A stretch of 40,905 bases of DNA from positions 1-40,905 of the forward strand of contig JAEEML010000040.1 in the NCBI GenBank assembly GCA_016283195.1. The letters run 5' to 3'. Positions 40,498 to 40,905 of the stretch are shown here, piece by piece. The position numbers and the translations under genes are program-made. Below the pieces are notes generated by a model. It ran no database searches. It was not told the origin of the DNA and saw only the letters and a list, made by a program, of their open reading frames with translations. The stretch comes from Deltaproteobacteria bacterium. Its GTDB lineage: Bacteria; JAEEML01. Position 1 is the stretch's first letter. Each line of letters starts with the position of its first letter.

Positions 40498-40905
40498 ATG
40501 TCTCTCTTTCGCCCTCTGCTGACCGCTTTTTTAGCTACCGTTTTAGCTCTCTCCAGTGCCGCTGCGCAGAGTGCTGTGCCCATGAATTTTACCCATCACG
40601 GCATTTTGTGGGACAACGGCCGGCCGGCTAACGGCAGCTATAAAATCACCGCTACCGTCTATGGCAAAGATAACAAAATGGTGGGTAAAGTCTCACGCAC
40701 TTTAAGTGTGGAAGACGGCTATTATACGCTCACTCTTTATAACCTGGCTATGGCCGACATAATAGAAGCTGGCGGCAAGCTCACTTTAGGCTTACAAGTA
40801 GATGATGACCCTGAGCTTACGCCGCGCCTCACTTTGTCGGCTGTGCCTTATGCCATCCTAGCCGCCAAAGCCGAAAGCGCTGAAGATTTGCAATGTGAAG
40901 GCTGC
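40498..40905 (+). CDS. Paralog of the preceding secreted protein (3' end cut by window)
   Basis: 136 residues visible. Signal MSLFRPLLTAFLATVLALSSAAAQS, then the same N-terminal domain as its neighbour: NFTHHGILWDNGRPANGSYKITATVY, VEDGYYTLTLY, GLQVDDDPELTPRL, AVPYAILAAKAESAE. The window ends at LQCEGC, which corresponds to LNCTGC in the neighbour, so only the shared N-terminal domain is seen; the tip domain is outside. AAAGGAG precedes the ATG, 11 bases after the upstream stop codon. A tandem duplication with divergence is clear. Confidence 0.85.
   Translation, partial: MSLFRPLLTAFLATVLALSSAAAQSAVPMNFTHHGILWDNGRPANGSYKITATVYGKDNKMVGKVSRTLSVEDGYYTLTLYNLAMADIIEAGGKLTLGLQVDDDPELTPRLTLSAVPYAILAAKAESAEDLQCEGC

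Overview
The window looks like a chromosomal segment of a Gram-negative bacterium. It carries many secreted lipoproteins, an LPP20-type outer-membrane lipoprotein, a PpiD-type periplasmic chaperone and a LytM peptidase. Several features recall the deltaproteobacterial/Myxococcota-Bradymonadota sphere: FISUMP-domain lipoproteins, a Cys-rich protein with D-x-D-x-D-G repeats, and secreted proteins with an 'NCTGC' motif. That placement is inference from gene content; there is no rRNA here to test it. Predicted sigma-70 promoters are frequent and very regular (TTGACA/TATAAT-like, 16-17 bp spacers), and three near-perfect sigma-54 (-24/-12) promoters also occur.

Layout. 1-1675: 5' part of comEC (DNA uptake channel), minus strand. 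1676-5714: an accessory stretch with a 44-aa membrane peptide behind a sigma-54 promoter, two divergent FISUMP lipoproteins separated by a pentanucleotide repeat, and an Rpn/PD-(D/E)XK nuclease gene with its own sigma-54 promoter. 5799-9065: maltose-type ABC importer genes (MalG permease and a MalE-MalF fusion) behind a promoter covered by two LacI-type boxes. 9114-12439: envelope genes (GH3/NagZ-type hexosaminidase overlapping a LytM peptidase). 12607-13944: rpsF-rpsR-rplI with a structured leader and a strong terminator. 14035-18434: small membrane protein, then ppiD, a family-2 glycosyltransferase and pyrG. 18435-20686: LPP20-domain lipoprotein plus a membrane protein, minus strand. 20883-24866: cyclic 2,3-diphosphoglycerate synthetase, a FISUMP lipoprotein, tRNA-Pro(GGG), surE, and a FISUMP gene whose start is frameshifted.

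25000-29185 is the most distinctive region. It is an AT-richer ~4.2-kb island bounded by identical 17-bp direct repeats, the right one forming the last codons of atpZ. It holds a xre-immA regulatory pair, a DUF4417 gene, a toxin-like gene with an SGHYRP motif, a small acidic (immunity-like) gene and, divergently, a Tpt1/KptA RNA 2'-phosphotransferase fused to an unrecognised C-terminal domain. Shared operator-like sequences lie before both promoters of the minus-strand unit. No integrase is present, so the island appears non-autonomous.

29168-31414: atpZ and a lamin-tail lipoprotein. 31502-38571: a housekeeping block (a 38-aa very basic protein, rplU, rpmA, obgE, an ArsB/NhaD-type permease, FHA protein, lipoprotein, rnc, era, orphan OmpR-type response regulator). 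38607-38683: initiator tRNA-fMet, minus strand. 38821-end: a sigma-54 promoter with an (AG)13 tract at its transcription start, followed by a lipoprotein and two tandem paralogous secreted proteins, the last cut by the window end.
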